Numbered from the stretch's first letter, positions 31,711 through 40,635 are shown. The stretch: DNA of 64,000 bases from Streptacidiphilus sp. PB12-B1b (GCF_014084125.1 NZ_CP048405.1:2542001-2606000), one strand, 5' to 3'. Translations and numbers: made by a program. Notes: generated from the letters alone by a model not told the origin.

Positions 31711-32265
31711 TCAGCTGGCCGCGGTCAGCAGGCTGCCGTTGCCGTTCGCCAGCAGCGCCAGCAACTCCTCGGCGTCGTGCGCCACATGGGCGGTCACCCC
31801 CAGCGGAGCCGGCGCCAGCGGGATCAGCAGGTCGCGGCTGCGGGCCGGATCGAGCACCGGGTGCAGCCACAGCGCCGTCATGTAGCGGCCGGGCACCGAC
31901 AGCAGCCGCGGCACGTAGGGCGTGGGCGACACGGCGGTGTGGGCCCGGGCCTGGTGCAGCGCGCGCAGCGTGGAGGCCGGGTACGGGCCCTCGGCGAAGT
32001 ACGCGAAGACGTGCCCGTCGGCGGTCTCGCGGGTCTCGGCCGCGGCGACCACCTCCTCGCCGTCGCGGATCAGGAAGCGCCAGCCGGTGCGCCGGGCCCC
32101 GGCCAGCAGGCCGTCGGGGGCGTGCGCCCCGCTCAGTGGGGCGACCGGCTGCGGAGTCACCGGGTCGAGCAGGTGGACCGGGAGGGCGTGCGCGGGCGCG
32201 AGCTGCCCGCGCCGGTGCCGCATGGCCGAGGTTCGCACCGCGCGGACAGCGGTGGGGGAGTCCAA
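31711..32265 (-). CDS. Conserved hypothetical protein, start probably affected by a frameshift
   Basis: 184 residues if begun at the only in-frame start, TTG at 32265. It is soluble, with no signal peptide or helix-turn-helix. Notable stretches are ALPVHLLDPVTPQPVAPLSG, GWRFLIRDGEEVVAAAETR, VFAYFAEGPYPASTLRAL, PYVPRLLSVPGRYMTALWL and HDAEELLALLANG. The same frame stays protein-like upstream of the TTG (PAAALRAVLSALDSP) but has no start codon before a stop. An ATG at 32321 with GAGAGG upstream begins MSLSLPQPLP in another frame. One base lost or gained near 32290-32300 would join them. I do not recognise the function. Confidence 0.6.
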   Translation of the reverse strand: MDSPTAVRAVRTSAMRHRRGQLAPAHALPVHLLDPVTPQPVAPLSGAHAPDGLLAGARRTGWRFLIRDGEEVVAAAETRETADGHVFAYFAEGPYPASTLRALHQARAHTAVSPTPYVPRLLSVPGRYMTALWLHPVLDPARSRDLLIPLAPAPLGVTAHVAHDAEELLALLANGNGSLLTAAS

Positions 32266-32321
32266 CGCGCTGAGGACGGCGCGCAGCGCGGCGGCAGGGG
32301 CTGGGGGAGCGACAGGGACAT

Positions 32322-32719
32322 GTGTTCGCCTCTCGTGGCAGAGACAGGCGGTGCGGGAACGAGCTCAGGTACCGGCAACGCTGGGGGAGGTCGTCACTGG
32401 CCTGGGAGTTCTCAGTGAGTTCTCCGGAAGTTCGGGTGCACCCGGTCAGACCGCTGCGGACGGCCGGACCGTGCCCTGCGGCGCGAGGGCCTGCGGGCAG
32501 TGCATCTCGTACCTTCTTGCGAGTCTAACCGAACAAATGCGATGCGTGACTCTTCTACTACCGTCGGTATGCGGCCGCAAGGGATATTCCGGGCGGTTCG
32601 TAGGCGCAGGGGCGAGTTGGCACATGCCAGAACCCGGGATATCGATCTCCGGGGCTGGGCATGATGCACAGGCGGGTCCGGCCGGGCGGGCTGCGCCGAC
32701 CGAGGGAGGGAATGCGCCC
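32322..32719. other. Divergent promoter region
   Basis: About 400 nt between the minus-strand hypothetical gene and the GCS2-type gene. The middle (32520-32600) is comparatively AT-rich and should hold the promoters of both. No gene is credible. Confidence 0.5.
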
Positions 32720-34246
32720 ATGGGCGAGAAGGTCGTGGCGGGCAGCGCCGATCTTGCCGACCGTCAGCTGTACCGGAAGAAGGTGCGGCAGTGCCTGGAG
32801 GCGCTGGAGCACCTGTTGGCGGAGCGCCGCTTCGACCGGCCGCGGGCACGCATGGGGCTGGAGATAGAGCTGAACCTCGCGGACGACTCCGGCCACCCGG
32901 TGATGCTCAACGAACAGGTGCTGGCCGCCATCGCCAGCGGGGACTTCCAGACCGAGCTGGGCCGCTTCAACATCGAGGTCAACATCGCCCCGCACCAGCT
33001 GGACGGCCGGGTCTTCGAGGAGCTGCGCGAGGAGATCGACACCGGGCTGCGCTACGCCGACCGCAAGGCGCGCGAGTGCGGCGCCCGGCTGGTGACCGTC
33101 GGCATCCTGCCGACCCTGGCCGACGACCACGCCGTCCTCGACAACCTCTCCAGCGGCGACCGGTACCAGCTGCTGAACGACCGGATCCTGGCGGCCCGCG
33201 GGGAGGACATCGCGTTGGACATCGAGGGCGTCGAGCGGCTCCGGGTGGACGCCGTCTCCATCGTCGCCGAGGCCGCCTGCACCTCGCTGCAACTGCACCT
33301 GCAGGTCACCCCGGACCGCTTCGCCGGCGTCTGGAACGCCGCCCAGGCGATGACCGGTCCGCAGCTGGCGCTGGGCGCCAACTCGCCGTTCCTGTTCGGC
33401 CGGGAGCTGTGGCGGGAGACCCGGCCGATTCTGTTCGAGCAGGCGTGCGACACCCGTCCGGCCGAGTTGAAGGCCCAGGGCGTCCGCCCGATCACCTGGT
33501 TCGGCGAGCGCTGGATCGACTCGGTCACCGACCTCTTCGAGGAGAACCTGCGCTACTTCCCCTCGCTGCTGCCCATCTGCGACGACGAGGACCCGCTGAA
33601 GGTGCTCGCCGCCGGGGGCGTCCCGGCCCTGCGCGAGCTGCGGCTGCACAACGGCACCATCTACCGATGGAACCGGCCGGTGTACGACGTCGTCGACGGC
33701 GTGCCGCACCTGCGGGTGGAGAACCGGGCCCTGCCCGCCGGGCCGACCGTGGTGGACACCCTCGCCAACGCCGCCTTCTACTACGGGCTGGTCCGCTCGC
33801 TGGCCGAGCAGAGCCGGCCGGTGTGGACCCGGCTGCCCTTCGCGCTGGCGGCGGAGAACTTCCGCCTGGCCGCCCGGTACGGGCTGGACGCCGAGCTGTG
33901 GTGGCCGCGCGCCGGGCGCTTCGGGCCGCGCGGCCCGGGGGTGCGCGGCGGCGGCGGGGTCTCCCGGGTGCCGGTCCGCGAGCTGGTGCTGGAGGACTTA
34001 CTGCCGCTGGCCCACCGGGGGCTGGACGCCTGGGGGGTGGAGCCGCACGACCGGGACCGCTACCTCGGCATCATCGAGCAGCGCTGCCTGCGCAACATGA
34101 ACGGCGCGGCCTGGCAGAGCGCCGCCTACCACGACCGCCGGGACCGGCTCGGCATGGAGCGCACCCCCGCCCTGGCTGCGATGACCCGCCGCTACATGGA
34201 GCTGATGCGGACCGGGGAGCCGGTGCACACCTGGCCGGTGCGCTGA
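32720..34246 (+). CDS. GCS2-type carboxylate-amine ligase (glutamate-cysteine ligase family)
   Basis: 508 residues. ATP-dependent ligases of this family join a carboxylate to an amine, classically glutamate to cysteine. Signs of the fold: RMGLEIELNLAD (metal/ATP glutamates), ELGRFNIEVNIAPHQL, SLQLHLQVTP, GANSPFLFG and RVENRALPAGPTVVDTLANAAFYYGL. The actinomycete thiol is mycothiol, so a glutathione role is unlikely. Ergothioneine EgtA is a related option, but no egt neighbours are here, so I leave the substrate open. GAGGGAGG stands before the ATG. Confidence 0.85.
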   Translation: MGEKVVAGSADLADRQLYRKKVRQCLEALEHLLAERRFDRPRARMGLEIELNLADDSGHPVMLNEQVLAAIASGDFQTELGRFNIEVNIAPHQLDGRVFEELREEIDTGLRYADRKARECGARLVTVGILPTLADDHAVLDNLSSGDRYQLLNDRILAARGEDIALDIEGVERLRVDAVSIVAEAACTSLQLHLQVTPDRFAGVWNAAQAMTGPQLALGANSPFLFGRELWRETRPILFEQACDTRPAELKAQGVRPITWFGERWIDSVTDLFEENLRYFPSLLPICDDEDPLKVLAAGGVPALRELRLHNGTIYRWNRPVYDVVDGVPHLRVENRALPAGPTVVDTLANAAFYYGLVRSLAEQSRPVWTRLPFALAAENFRLAARYGLDAELWWPRAGRFGPRGPGVRGGGGVSRVPVRELVLEDLLPLAHRGLDAWGVEPHDRDRYLGIIEQRCLRNMNGAAWQSAAYHDRRDRLGMERTPALAAMTRRYMELMRTGEPVHTWPVR

Positions 34247-34348
34247 CACCGGCCGGCACCCCTCCCGGGGCCCGGTGCGCTGGCCCGTGGCCCACAGGGC
34301 GCTGTGCGATGATCGTCCGAACATAGCGCCCGCGTGGGAGACACCCCA

Positions 34349-35134
34349 GTGACCACCACCCAGACCCTTCCGGCCCCGTCCGGGCTCAGCCGACGCCTGC
34401 TCGGACAGGAGACGCTGATCGTCCTCGGGCTGTCGCTCGGGGCCAGCGCGCTGTACGCCTACATCAGCTTCGTCAGCTCGCTGACCGCGCCCACGGCGCT
34501 GAAGACGCAGACCGCCAACCTCAACGGCTCGCTCGCCCCCGGCCGCCCCTGGGTCGACCTCAGCCTGCAGCTGTTCAACATCGGCACCGCGCTGGTGCCG
34601 GTGGCGCTGGTCGGCTACCTGCTGCTGCGCGAGGGCTCCTCCATCAGGGCGCTGGGCTTCGACCTGACCCGGCCGGGCTTCGACCTCAGCCGCGGACTGC
34701 TGGTCGCCGCCGGGATCGGCGGCTCCGGGCTGGCGCTCTACCTCGGCGCGCACGCGGCCGGGGTCAACCTCACCGTCGTCCCCAGCTCGCTGCCGGACGT
34801 GTGGTGGCGCATCCCGGTGCTGATCCTCTCCGCCGCGCAGAACGCGGTGGTCGAAGAGGTGATCGTGGTCGGCTACCTGACCCGCCGACTGGGCCAGTTG
34901 GGCTGGTCCTGGCCGGCGACGGTCGCGGCCAGTTCGCTGCTGCGCGGCTCCTACCACCTCTACCAGGGCGTGGGCGGCTTCGTCGGCAACGTGGTGATGG
35001 GCGTCATCTTCTGCCTGCTGTACCGGCGCTGGCGGCGGGTAGCCCCGCTCGCCGCCGCCCACACGCTGATCGACTCGGTGGCCTTCGTCGGCTACGTGCT
35101 GCTGGCCGGCCATGTGAGCTGGCTGCCCACCTGA
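34349..35134 (+). CDS. CPBP-family intramembrane protease-like protein
   Basis: 261 residues with about seven hydrophobic helices. The CPBP/Abi core is visible: the paired glutamates in NAVVEEVIVVGYL, the histidine motif in SSLLRGSYHLYQG and the final AAAHTLIDSV. The usual EExxxR arginine is replaced by valine. Members process prenylated substrates or work in bacteriocin immunity; the role here is unknown. The second GTG (34349) is chosen because GGGAGA lies at proper distance; GTG at 34334 is possible. Confidence 0.82.
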   Translation: MTTTQTLPAPSGLSRRLLGQETLIVLGLSLGASALYAYISFVSSLTAPTALKTQTANLNGSLAPGRPWVDLSLQLFNIGTALVPVALVGYLLLREGSSIRALGFDLTRPGFDLSRGLLVAAGIGGSGLALYLGAHAAGVNLTVVPSSLPDVWWRIPVLILSAAQNAVVEEVIVVGYLTRRLGQLGWSWPATVAASSLLRGSYHLYQGVGGFVGNVVMGVIFCLLYRRWRRVAPLAAAHTLIDSVAFVGYVLLAGHVSWLPT

Positions 35135-35200
35135 CCGGCCGGTCCGTACGCGGGCCGTGGCTCAGTTCCGCGCCTCAGCTCCGGGGCTCAGGGCTGCGGC

Positions 35201-36049
35201 TCAGGGCCGGGCGGCCGGGGCCAGCTCGCCATCCAGGACGGTCACCGCGCGGCCGGTGAGCAGCACCCGTTCGCCCGACAGCCGGGCCGCGACGCTGCCG
35301 CCGCGCGCCGACAGCTGGCGGCCCACCAGCTCGTCGCGGCCCAGCCGAGCGGCCCACAGCGGGGCCAGCGCGGTGTGCGCGCTGCCGGTCACCGGGTCCT
35401 CGCCGATGCCGGCGCCCGCGCCGAACCAGCGTGAGACGAAGTCGTAGCCGCCGCCGGGGGCCTCCGGGGCGGCGGTGACGATCACCCCGCGCAGGCCGGG
35501 CACGGCCTGCAGCGCGCGGTGGTCGGGGGCCAGCGTCCGGACGGTCTTCTCGTCGGCCAGCTCGACCAGCAGGTCGCCCAGCGCCCCGGTGTCGTATGCG
35601 GCCAGTACGGGTGCGCCGAGCGCGGCCGCGATCCCGTCCGGGACGTCGACCGGCCGCGGCGGGTTGGCCGGGAAGTCCAGGGTGATCGAGCCGTCCGCGG
35701 CGATCGAGGCGGTGAGCAGCCCGCTGCGGCTGCGGAAGCCCACCTCGCAGACGCCGCCGACCGGCTCGCCCAGCGCGCCGGTGCTGTGCAGCAGGTGCGC
35801 GGTGGCCAGGGTGGCGTGCCCGCACAGGTCGACCTCCAGGCTGGGGGTGAACCAGCGCAGCCCCCAGGTGCCCGGGCGCTCGTCCTGCGGCAGCGGCCGG
35901 ACGAACGCGGTCTCGGACAGGTTGGCCTCGGCGGCCAGGCGCTGCATCCAGTCGTCCGAGGGCCAGGGGCCGGGGGGCAGCACCAGCACGGCGGCCGGGT
36001 TGCCCGCGTAGGGGCGGTCGGTGAAGGCGTCGACGATTCGTATCCGCAT
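35201..36049 (-). CDS. PhzF-family isomerase
   Basis: 282 residues. PhzF-type enzymes have two diaminopimelate-epimerase-like domains. Key features: DAFTDRPYAGNPAAVLVL, the catalytic glutamate in NLSETAFVRPL, FTPSLEVDLCGHATLATAHLL, YDFVSRWFGAGAGIGEDPVTGSAHTAL and the ARGGSVAARL C-terminal motif. The physiological substrate is not predictable; no phenazine genes are present. Leaderless start likely: TAGGCT lies 7 nt before the ATG on the minus strand. Confidence 0.92.
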   Translation of the reverse strand: MRIRIVDAFTDRPYAGNPAAVLVLPPGPWPSDDWMQRLAAEANLSETAFVRPLPQDERPGTWGLRWFTPSLEVDLCGHATLATAHLLHSTGALGEPVGGVCEVGFRSRSGLLTASIAADGSITLDFPANPPRPVDVPDGIAAALGAPVLAAYDTGALGDLLVELADEKTVRTLAPDHRALQAVPGLRGVIVTAAPEAPGGGYDFVSRWFGAGAGIGEDPVTGSAHTALAPLWAARLGRDELVGRQLSARGGSVAARLSGERVLLTGRAVTVLDGELAPAARP

Positions 36050-36138
36050 GGGCGGCAGCCTACGAGCTGCGGCGGCCGGGCGCAGGAGCGCCCGGCCGCC
36101 GGATCACCAGGCGCCCGGCCTGGTCCGTTCGGTGGTTC

Positions 36139-36336
36139 CTAGCGGTTCATCATGCCCTTGGCCCGGTCGGCGGCGCCCTTGGCCGCCCCCTTGGCCTTGT
36201 CGGCCGCCTGCGTGGCCTTGGCCTCCATCTGGTCGCCCTGGCCCTCGCCCTTGAGCCTGTCGTTGCCGGTGACGTCCCCGGCCTTCTCCTTGAGCTTCCC
36301 GGTGACGTCCTTGGCCTTGTTCGACATGTCGCTCAT
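36139..36336 (-). CDS. CsbD-like stress protein
   Basis: 65 residues, highly charged and helical: NKAKDVTGKLKEKAGDVTGN with DRLKGEGQGDQMEAKATQA, then KAKGAAKGAADRAKG. CsbD proteins are abundant general-stress proteins of unknown mechanism. The ATG at 36336 is supported by GGAG at 7-nt spacing; the next ATG (36327) is an alternative. Confidence 0.9.
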   Translation of the reverse strand: MSDMSNKAKDVTGKLKEKAGDVTGNDRLKGEGQGDQMEAKATQAADKAKGAAKGAADRAKGMMNR

Positions 36337-36466
36337 CGCAGACTCCGATTCCGTTGCGTTTCCGTTGGCGGGCCCGTCGTGGGCTCCTCCCTGACCTTCA
36401 CCCACGGCGGCCGGTCTCGCATCCCGAGAATCCGACTGTCGTTAGCGCTTGCCGAACGAGTCATGC

Positions 36467-36476
36467 CGATATATCG
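36467..36476 (+). promoter_or_regulatory. Palindrome CGATATATCG before the PadR gene (candidate autoregulatory operator)
   Basis: A perfect 10-bp palindrome, AT-centred, 56 nt before the PadR start and 131 nt from the divergent CsbD start. PadR-like regulators of actinomycetes often repress themselves at sites containing a TATATCG/CGATATA core. Only one clean half is present here. Confidence 0.45.
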
Positions 36477-36531
36477 TTGAGCCATCGGGACAGTCGTTGA
36501 CCCGAGAACCGTTCAGAAAGGAACGAGAACC

Positions 36532-37200
36532 ATGCGATCAGGAATCCCCTTTGACGCAGCGCAGCCCGGCCGCCCCGGTCGAGGTGAGCGCGGAGAACGC
36601 GGGCACCGGGGCCGTGGCCCCCGCCCGGAGTTCCGGCAGGCGTTCGGCGGCTTCGGCCCGTCCGACCGGGGCGGTTTCGGCCCCGGCCCGTTCGGGCCCG
36701 GCTTCGGACCCTTCGGCCACGGCGGCGGACCGCGCGGGCGCGGTGGCCGCCACGGCGGCCGGGCGCGCCGCGGAGACGTGCGCGCCTCGCTGCTGGCCCT
36801 GCTCAAGGACCGCCCCATGCACGGCTACGAGATGATCCGCGAGATCGCGGAGCGCTCCGGCGGCAGCTGGCGGCCCAGCCCCGGATCGGTCTACCCCACC
36901 CTCCAGATGCTGGAGGAGGAAGGGCTGATCAGCAGTGAGGAGACCGGCGGCAAGCGCCTGTTCAACCTCACCGAGACCGGCCGCGCCGAGGCCGAGGGTG
37001 GCCCGGAGGCCCCCTGGGAGGAAGCCGGCCAGGGCGAGCACTGGGGCATCGTCCGCGAGTTCGGCCAGGCCGAGGGCGCGGTGCGGGACGCACTGCGGCA
37101 GGTGGTCATGACCGGCAGCGCCGAGCAGCGGGAGAAGGCCCTCGCGGTGCTCGCCGACGCCCGCAAGAAGCTCTACCTCATCCTCGCCGAGGAGGCGTGA
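36532..37200 (+). CDS. PadR-family transcriptional regulator
   Basis: 222 residues. The N-terminal 80 residues are low complexity, full of Gly-Phe-Gly-Pro and Arg-Gly repeats. The PadR winged helix follows: RRGDVRASLLALLKDRPMHGYEMIREIAERSGGSWRPSPGSVYPTLQMLEEEGLISSEE, then KRLFNLTETGRAEAE and a C-terminal dimerisation helix (REKALAVLADARKKLYLILAEE). AAAGGAA precedes the ATG. Such Gly/Arg-rich PadR proteins are common in Streptomyces. It is probably autoregulated. Confidence 0.9.
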   Translation: MRSGIPFDAAQPGRPGRGERGERGHRGRGPRPEFRQAFGGFGPSDRGGFGPGPFGPGFGPFGHGGGPRGRGGRHGGRARRGDVRASLLALLKDRPMHGYEMIREIAERSGGSWRPSPGSVYPTLQMLEEEGLISSEETGGKRLFNLTETGRAEAEGGPEAPWEEAGQGEHWGIVREFGQAEGAVRDALRQVVMTGSAEQREKALAVLADARKKLYLILAEEA

Positions 37201-37545
37201 GCCCCGGACGGGGGCAGCGGCGCGGCGGTCGCTGACGGCCGCCGCACCCCGGGGGCGCGAGGGGCCGCCGCACGCCCGGAGCTGCGCCAGTGCGCGGGGT
37301 GGCGAATCATGGCGCGCAGCCCAGGCGCACCCGTGTCGCGCCTGGTCGGCGCCGTGCGGCCGGGGCTCCTGGGGGTGGCGGGCACCCGGCGTCCGCCGGG
37401 GGTGGTGGGAAGATCGTATCTGTGGGTTGACTGCCGCTCACCCAGCGCAGCAGACTACCCGGAGACGGCGACCCGACAGACCGTCACTTTCCCTCGACCA
37501 CCTGGCTGTTCTGCTTCGGCATCCCTCCCCGTCCCTGACGATGCG
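37201..37545. other. Intergenic region with no recognised gene
   Basis: 345 nt. The first part has a GC-rich hairpin near 37220-37245 that could end the PadR transcript. TTGACT near 37428 could be a -35. The frame running through it into the next gene lacks coding character. Confidence 0.4.
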
Positions 37546-38202
37546 GTGGATTACGTGTACTCACACCTGTACCAGCCGGAACTGCGCGACCCCGACCGGG
37601 CGCACGCCCCCGGCACCCTCAGCCGCGTCGCGGCCGGAGCCCGGCGCCGCGCCGTGCGGTCGGGCGACGCCGAGGTGGACACCGGCCACCTGCTGCACGC
37701 CCTGCTGGAGTCCGACGACCGGGCGCTGGACCTGGTGGCCCCGCGCGCCGCGCAGGCGGCGCGGCTGATGGGCTACCTCGCGCAGCGCAGCATCGGCTTC
37801 GGCCGGGGGTGGACCTCCAGCGAGGGCGCCGGATCGCACCGGGCACAGGAGCGCGACAGACTGCGCTGGAGCAGGTCCGCCGGGGACGCCCTGGAACAGG
37901 CGTCCCGGACCGCCCTGGCCAGGACCGGCCGGGAGGCCGACGCGCTCGACCTGCTGGCCCAGTTGGCGGGGGACGCCTCCTGCCGCGCCGCCGAGATCCT
38001 CCGCGGCGCGGGGGTGGACCCGCGCGCGGTGTTCGACCGGGTGCACGCCGAGGTCTTCCTGCGCGCCGGGATCCAGGCCGAGGTCGACGCGGACGTCCGG
38101 GTGGAGCTGGTGCGCGCCGAGATCGACCGGGCCGAGGCCGAGGCCGGGTACTACGAGATCCGCGGGGAGACCCTGCACCAGCAGGGCACCTGCACCGGCT
38201 GA
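37546..38202 (+). CDS. Stand-alone Clp N-domain protein
   Basis: 218 residues from the GTG at 37546 (GTG at 37555 also possible; no ribosome site is clear). Two Clp-N repeats are visible: RRAVRSGDAEVDTGHLLHALLESDDRALDLV and ALEQASRTALARTGREADALDLLAQLAGDASCRAAEILRGAGVD. There is no ATPase domain, so it could be an adaptor or inhibitor that mimics the N-domain of ClpC/ClpA. It follows the PadR gene, an arrangement seen in streptomycetes. The C-terminus is a long charged helix. Confidence 0.75.
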   Translation: MDYVYSHLYQPELRDPDRAHAPGTLSRVAAGARRRAVRSGDAEVDTGHLLHALLESDDRALDLVAPRAAQAARLMGYLAQRSIGFGRGWTSSEGAGSHRAQERDRLRWSRSAGDALEQASRTALARTGREADALDLLAQLAGDASCRAAEILRGAGVDPRAVFDRVHAEVFLRAGIQAEVDADVRVELVRAEIDRAEAEAGYYEIRGETLHQQGTCTG

Positions 38203-38245
38203 ACCGTGTGCCGGGCCCGTGGGCTGAACCGTGTGCTGGGCCCGT
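38197..38245 (+). repeat. Tandem direct repeat at the end of the Clp-N gene
   Basis: A 24-bp unit beginning GGCTGAACCGTGTG occurs at 38197-38220 and 38222-38245 with one mismatch (C/T). The first copy contains the stop codon of the Clp-N gene. Confidence 0.75.
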
Positions 38246-38272
38246 CTGCTGAGCCCGCCGTCCGGCCGGGCA

Positions 38273-38311
38273 CCGGTACCCCCTGGCATCCGCCGAGGCC
38301 AGGGGTACCGG
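38273..38311. terminator. Hairpin terminator with GGTACC in both arms
   Basis: CCGGTACCCCCTGGC (38273-38287) pairs with GCCAGGGGTACCGG (38298-38311), with one bulged C and a 10-nt loop. It lies 70 nt after the Clp-N gene. A second perfect 9-bp dyad, CCACTCGGC/GCCGAGTGG, lies at 38338-38358. Confidence 0.7.
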
Positions 38312-38505
38312 GCCGCTGCTGCGCCGTCCCCCGGCGTCCACTCGGCGCGGCCGAGTGGTCAACAGCAGCGGTTGTGTTGCCTGTCGAACATACAGTGATC
38401 CTTTGGCCACGGCAGGCATTATCCGGCCGGGCGGCGACCGCGCCCGCAGCCCCGGCGCGCGGCCTCGGCGGCGGCCCCGGGACGATCAACCGGGCCGCCG
38501 CCGGT

Positions 38506-38511
38506 TACCGT
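38506..38511 (+). promoter_or_regulatory. -10 box TACCGT of a leaderless promoter
   Basis: TACCGT is followed by 6 nt and the ATG at 38518, with no ribosome site. It supports that start rather than the much longer upstream frame. Confidence 0.55.
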
Positions 38512-38517
38512 GTCCGC

Positions 38518-39309
38518 ATGCCGTTCGCCGAGAAGATACGCGCCGCTGCCCGGCAGCGGGCCCGCCGGGCCGCGACCGCACTGGTCCACCGGGGCTGGCA
38601 GTGGGTCCAGGAGGCCGGATCGGTCAGCGCCGAGCGTCCCGGGCGGCTGCGCTTCGGGGCGATCGGCGAGTGCACCCGGCTGACCTTCCCGCTGGGCGCG
38701 GTCTTCAACGAGCAGTGGATCCACCTCGGCACCCACTGCATCATCGGCGAGGGCGTCTCCCTCTCGGCGGGCTTCCTGCCCGGCCTGGACCTCGGCCCCG
38801 ATCCGGTGGTGAAGATCGGCAGCGGCTGCGTGATCGGCCGCGACAGCCACATCGTCGGGCACCACTCGATCACCTTCGGCGACGACGTCTGGACCGGCCC
38901 GGGCGTCTACGTCACCGACGAGAACCACTCCTACGACGACCCCGACCTGCCCATCGGCAAGCAGTGGCCGCGCAACGAGGCGGTGTCGATCGGCTCCGGC
39001 AGCTGGATCGGCACCGGAGCGGTGATCCTGCCCGGCGCCACCATCGGCCGCAATGTGGTGGTGGCCGCCAACGCGGTGGTGCGGGGCGTCGTCCCGGACC
39101 ACAGCGTGGTGGCCGGGGCGCCCGCGCGGATCGTCCGCCGGTACACCCCGGAGGAGGGCTGGCAGCCGCCGATCCGCACGGTGGCGCCCAAGCCAATCCC
39201 GCCGGGGATCACCCATGAGCAGCTGGTGGCGCTGATCGGTTGGGACCTGCGGCCGCCCAAGGACGCCGAGCCGGGGGTGCAGGAGTCGGATCCGGACCCG
39301 GTGGGCTGA
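38518..39309 (+). CDS. Hexapeptide-repeat (left-handed beta-helix) acyltransferase
   Basis: 263 residues. Repeating I/L/V-G-x4 hexapeptides form a left-handed beta helix: LGTHCIIGEGVSLS, VVKIGSGCVIGRDSHIVGHHSITFGDD, VSIGSGSWIGTGAVILPGATIGRNVVVAANAVV. The catalytic histidine region is VTDENHSYDDPDLPIG, as in O-acetyltransferases of the CysE/LacA/NodL group. SVVAGAPARIVRRY closes the fold. The acceptor is unknown, perhaps a glycan. It is a single gene, ending before the convergent MFS gene. Confidence 0.88.
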   Translation: MPFAEKIRAAARQRARRAATALVHRGWQWVQEAGSVSAERPGRLRFGAIGECTRLTFPLGAVFNEQWIHLGTHCIIGEGVSLSAGFLPGLDLGPDPVVKIGSGCVIGRDSHIVGHHSITFGDDVWTGPGVYVTDENHSYDDPDLPIGKQWPRNEAVSIGSGSWIGTGAVILPGATIGRNVVVAANAVVRGVVPDHSVVAGAPARIVRRYTPEEGWQPPIRTVAPKPIPPGITHEQLVALIGWDLRPPKDAEPGVQESDPDPVG

Positions 39310-39339
39310 CCCCGCCCGGTCGGGGGAGCGCCGCCGGGG

Positions 39340-40635
39340 TCAGGCGGGCGTCGCGGGGGCCGCGCGCCGGACGGCCAGCGCGGCCACCCCGGACAGCGCC
39401 GCCAGCAGCGCCACCGACAGCAGCGCGTCCGGCAGGCCCATCGCCTGCGCCAGGAAGCCGATGACCGGCGGACCGAGGACCATGCCGCCGTAGCCGAGCA
39501 TGGAGGCGGTGGCCACGCCCTTCGGCCCGTCCAGCGAGCCCGCGCCGTTGATCGCCAGCGGGAAGATGTTGGCCAGGCCCAGGCCGACCAGCAGGAATCC
39601 GCCCAGCACCGCGGGCAGCCAGGGGCTGAGCGCGGCGACCAGCATGCCCGCGGCGGCCACCGCCGAGCCGCCGACCAGCACCGGGGTGGTGCCGAAGCGC
39701 TCGACCAGCCGGGTGCCGCCGAGGCGTCCGGCGGTCATGGCGAGCGAGTAGGCGGCGAACCCGGCGGCGGCCAGCGAGGCGTCGGCGTGCAGGTCGGCGG
39801 TGAGGTGCAGGGTGCCCCAGTCCGCCAACGCGCCCTCGCCGTAGGCGTCGCACAGCGCGACCAGCCCGAACAGCAGCACCAGCAGCAGCGGTCCGCGTAC
39901 GGCCCCCGAACCGGCACCGGTCGCGGACGCCGTCGGGCCCGGGGCCGCCTCCGGTGGGAGCGCGGGCGAGGGGCGGCCGCCGCGCAGCAGCGGCACGGCC
40001 AGCGCGGTGGTGGCGGCCAGGCCGAAGGCCGCCGTCAGCCCCAGCTGCTGAGCGGCGGTCAGCACGGTGGCCAGCAGCCCGCCGAGGGTCGCGCCGATCA
40101 GCCCGCCGAGGCTGTAGGCCGCGTGGAAGCCGGGCATCACCGGCCGCCGGATCGCCGCGATCAGCTCCACGGCCGCGCTGTTGAGCGCGACGTTCATGGC
40201 GCCGAAGCCCGCGCCGAAGAGCAGCAGCACACCGCCGAGCCCGGCCGCCGAGTGCACCTGCGCCGGCAGCGCCACCGCGACGCACAGCAGGACGGAGGCG
40301 CCGACGGTGACGGCGCGGGTGCCGTGGCGCAGGCACAGCCGGCCGACCGGGCCCATGGCGACGATCGCCCCGGCCGAGACGCACAGCAGGGTGAGGCCGA
40401 GCACCCCGGCGGAGGCGTGCACCTGCGCCTTGACGGCGGGGATGCGGACGACCCAGGCGGCGAAGACGAAGCCGTCCAGGGCGAAGAAGGCGGTGACCGC
40501 AGCCCGGGCGGCGGGCCAGCGGGTCGCGGGCCGGGCAGTCGTGGGCTGGGCTGTTGCGGACCGGGCTGTTGCAGACCGGGCGTTGGTCGAGGACCTGGGT
40601 GTTTCGGCGGCAGCTGTTTTGTTTATTTGCGGCAC
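39340..40635 (-). CDS. MFS transporter, divergent from a ROK regulator
   Basis: 431 residues from the GTG at 40635; about twelve membrane helices with the family's mid-protein loop. The first helix starts AAVTAFFALDGFVFAAWVVRIPAVKAQ, and AMNVALNSAAVELI and GFHAAYSLGGLIGA are typical of the DHA/fucose-permease-like MFS group. The start is chosen because TATTCT sits exactly 6 nt before the GTG, giving a leaderless transcript. The N-terminus has an unusual A/T/R/S repeat tail. The divergent ROK gene, 17 bp away, probably controls it, so a sugar or sugar derivative is the likely substrate or inducer. Confidence 0.85.
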   Translation of the reverse strand: MPQINKTAAAETPRSSTNARSATARSATAQPTTARPATRWPAARAAVTAFFALDGFVFAAWVVRIPAVKAQVHASAGVLGLTLLCVSAGAIVAMGPVGRLCLRHGTRAVTVGASVLLCVAVALPAQVHSAAGLGGVLLLFGAGFGAMNVALNSAAVELIAAIRRPVMPGFHAAYSLGGLIGATLGGLLATVLTAAQQLGLTAAFGLAATTALAVPLLRGGRPSPALPPEAAPGPTASATGAGSGAVRGPLLLVLLFGLVALCDAYGEGALADWGTLHLTADLHADASLAAAGFAAYSLAMTAGRLGGTRLVERFGTTPVLVGGSAVAAAGMLVAALSPWLPAVLGGFLLVGLGLANIFPLAINGAGSLDGPKGVATASMLGYGGMVLGPPVIGFLAQAMGLPDALLSVALLAALSGVAALAVRRAAPATPA

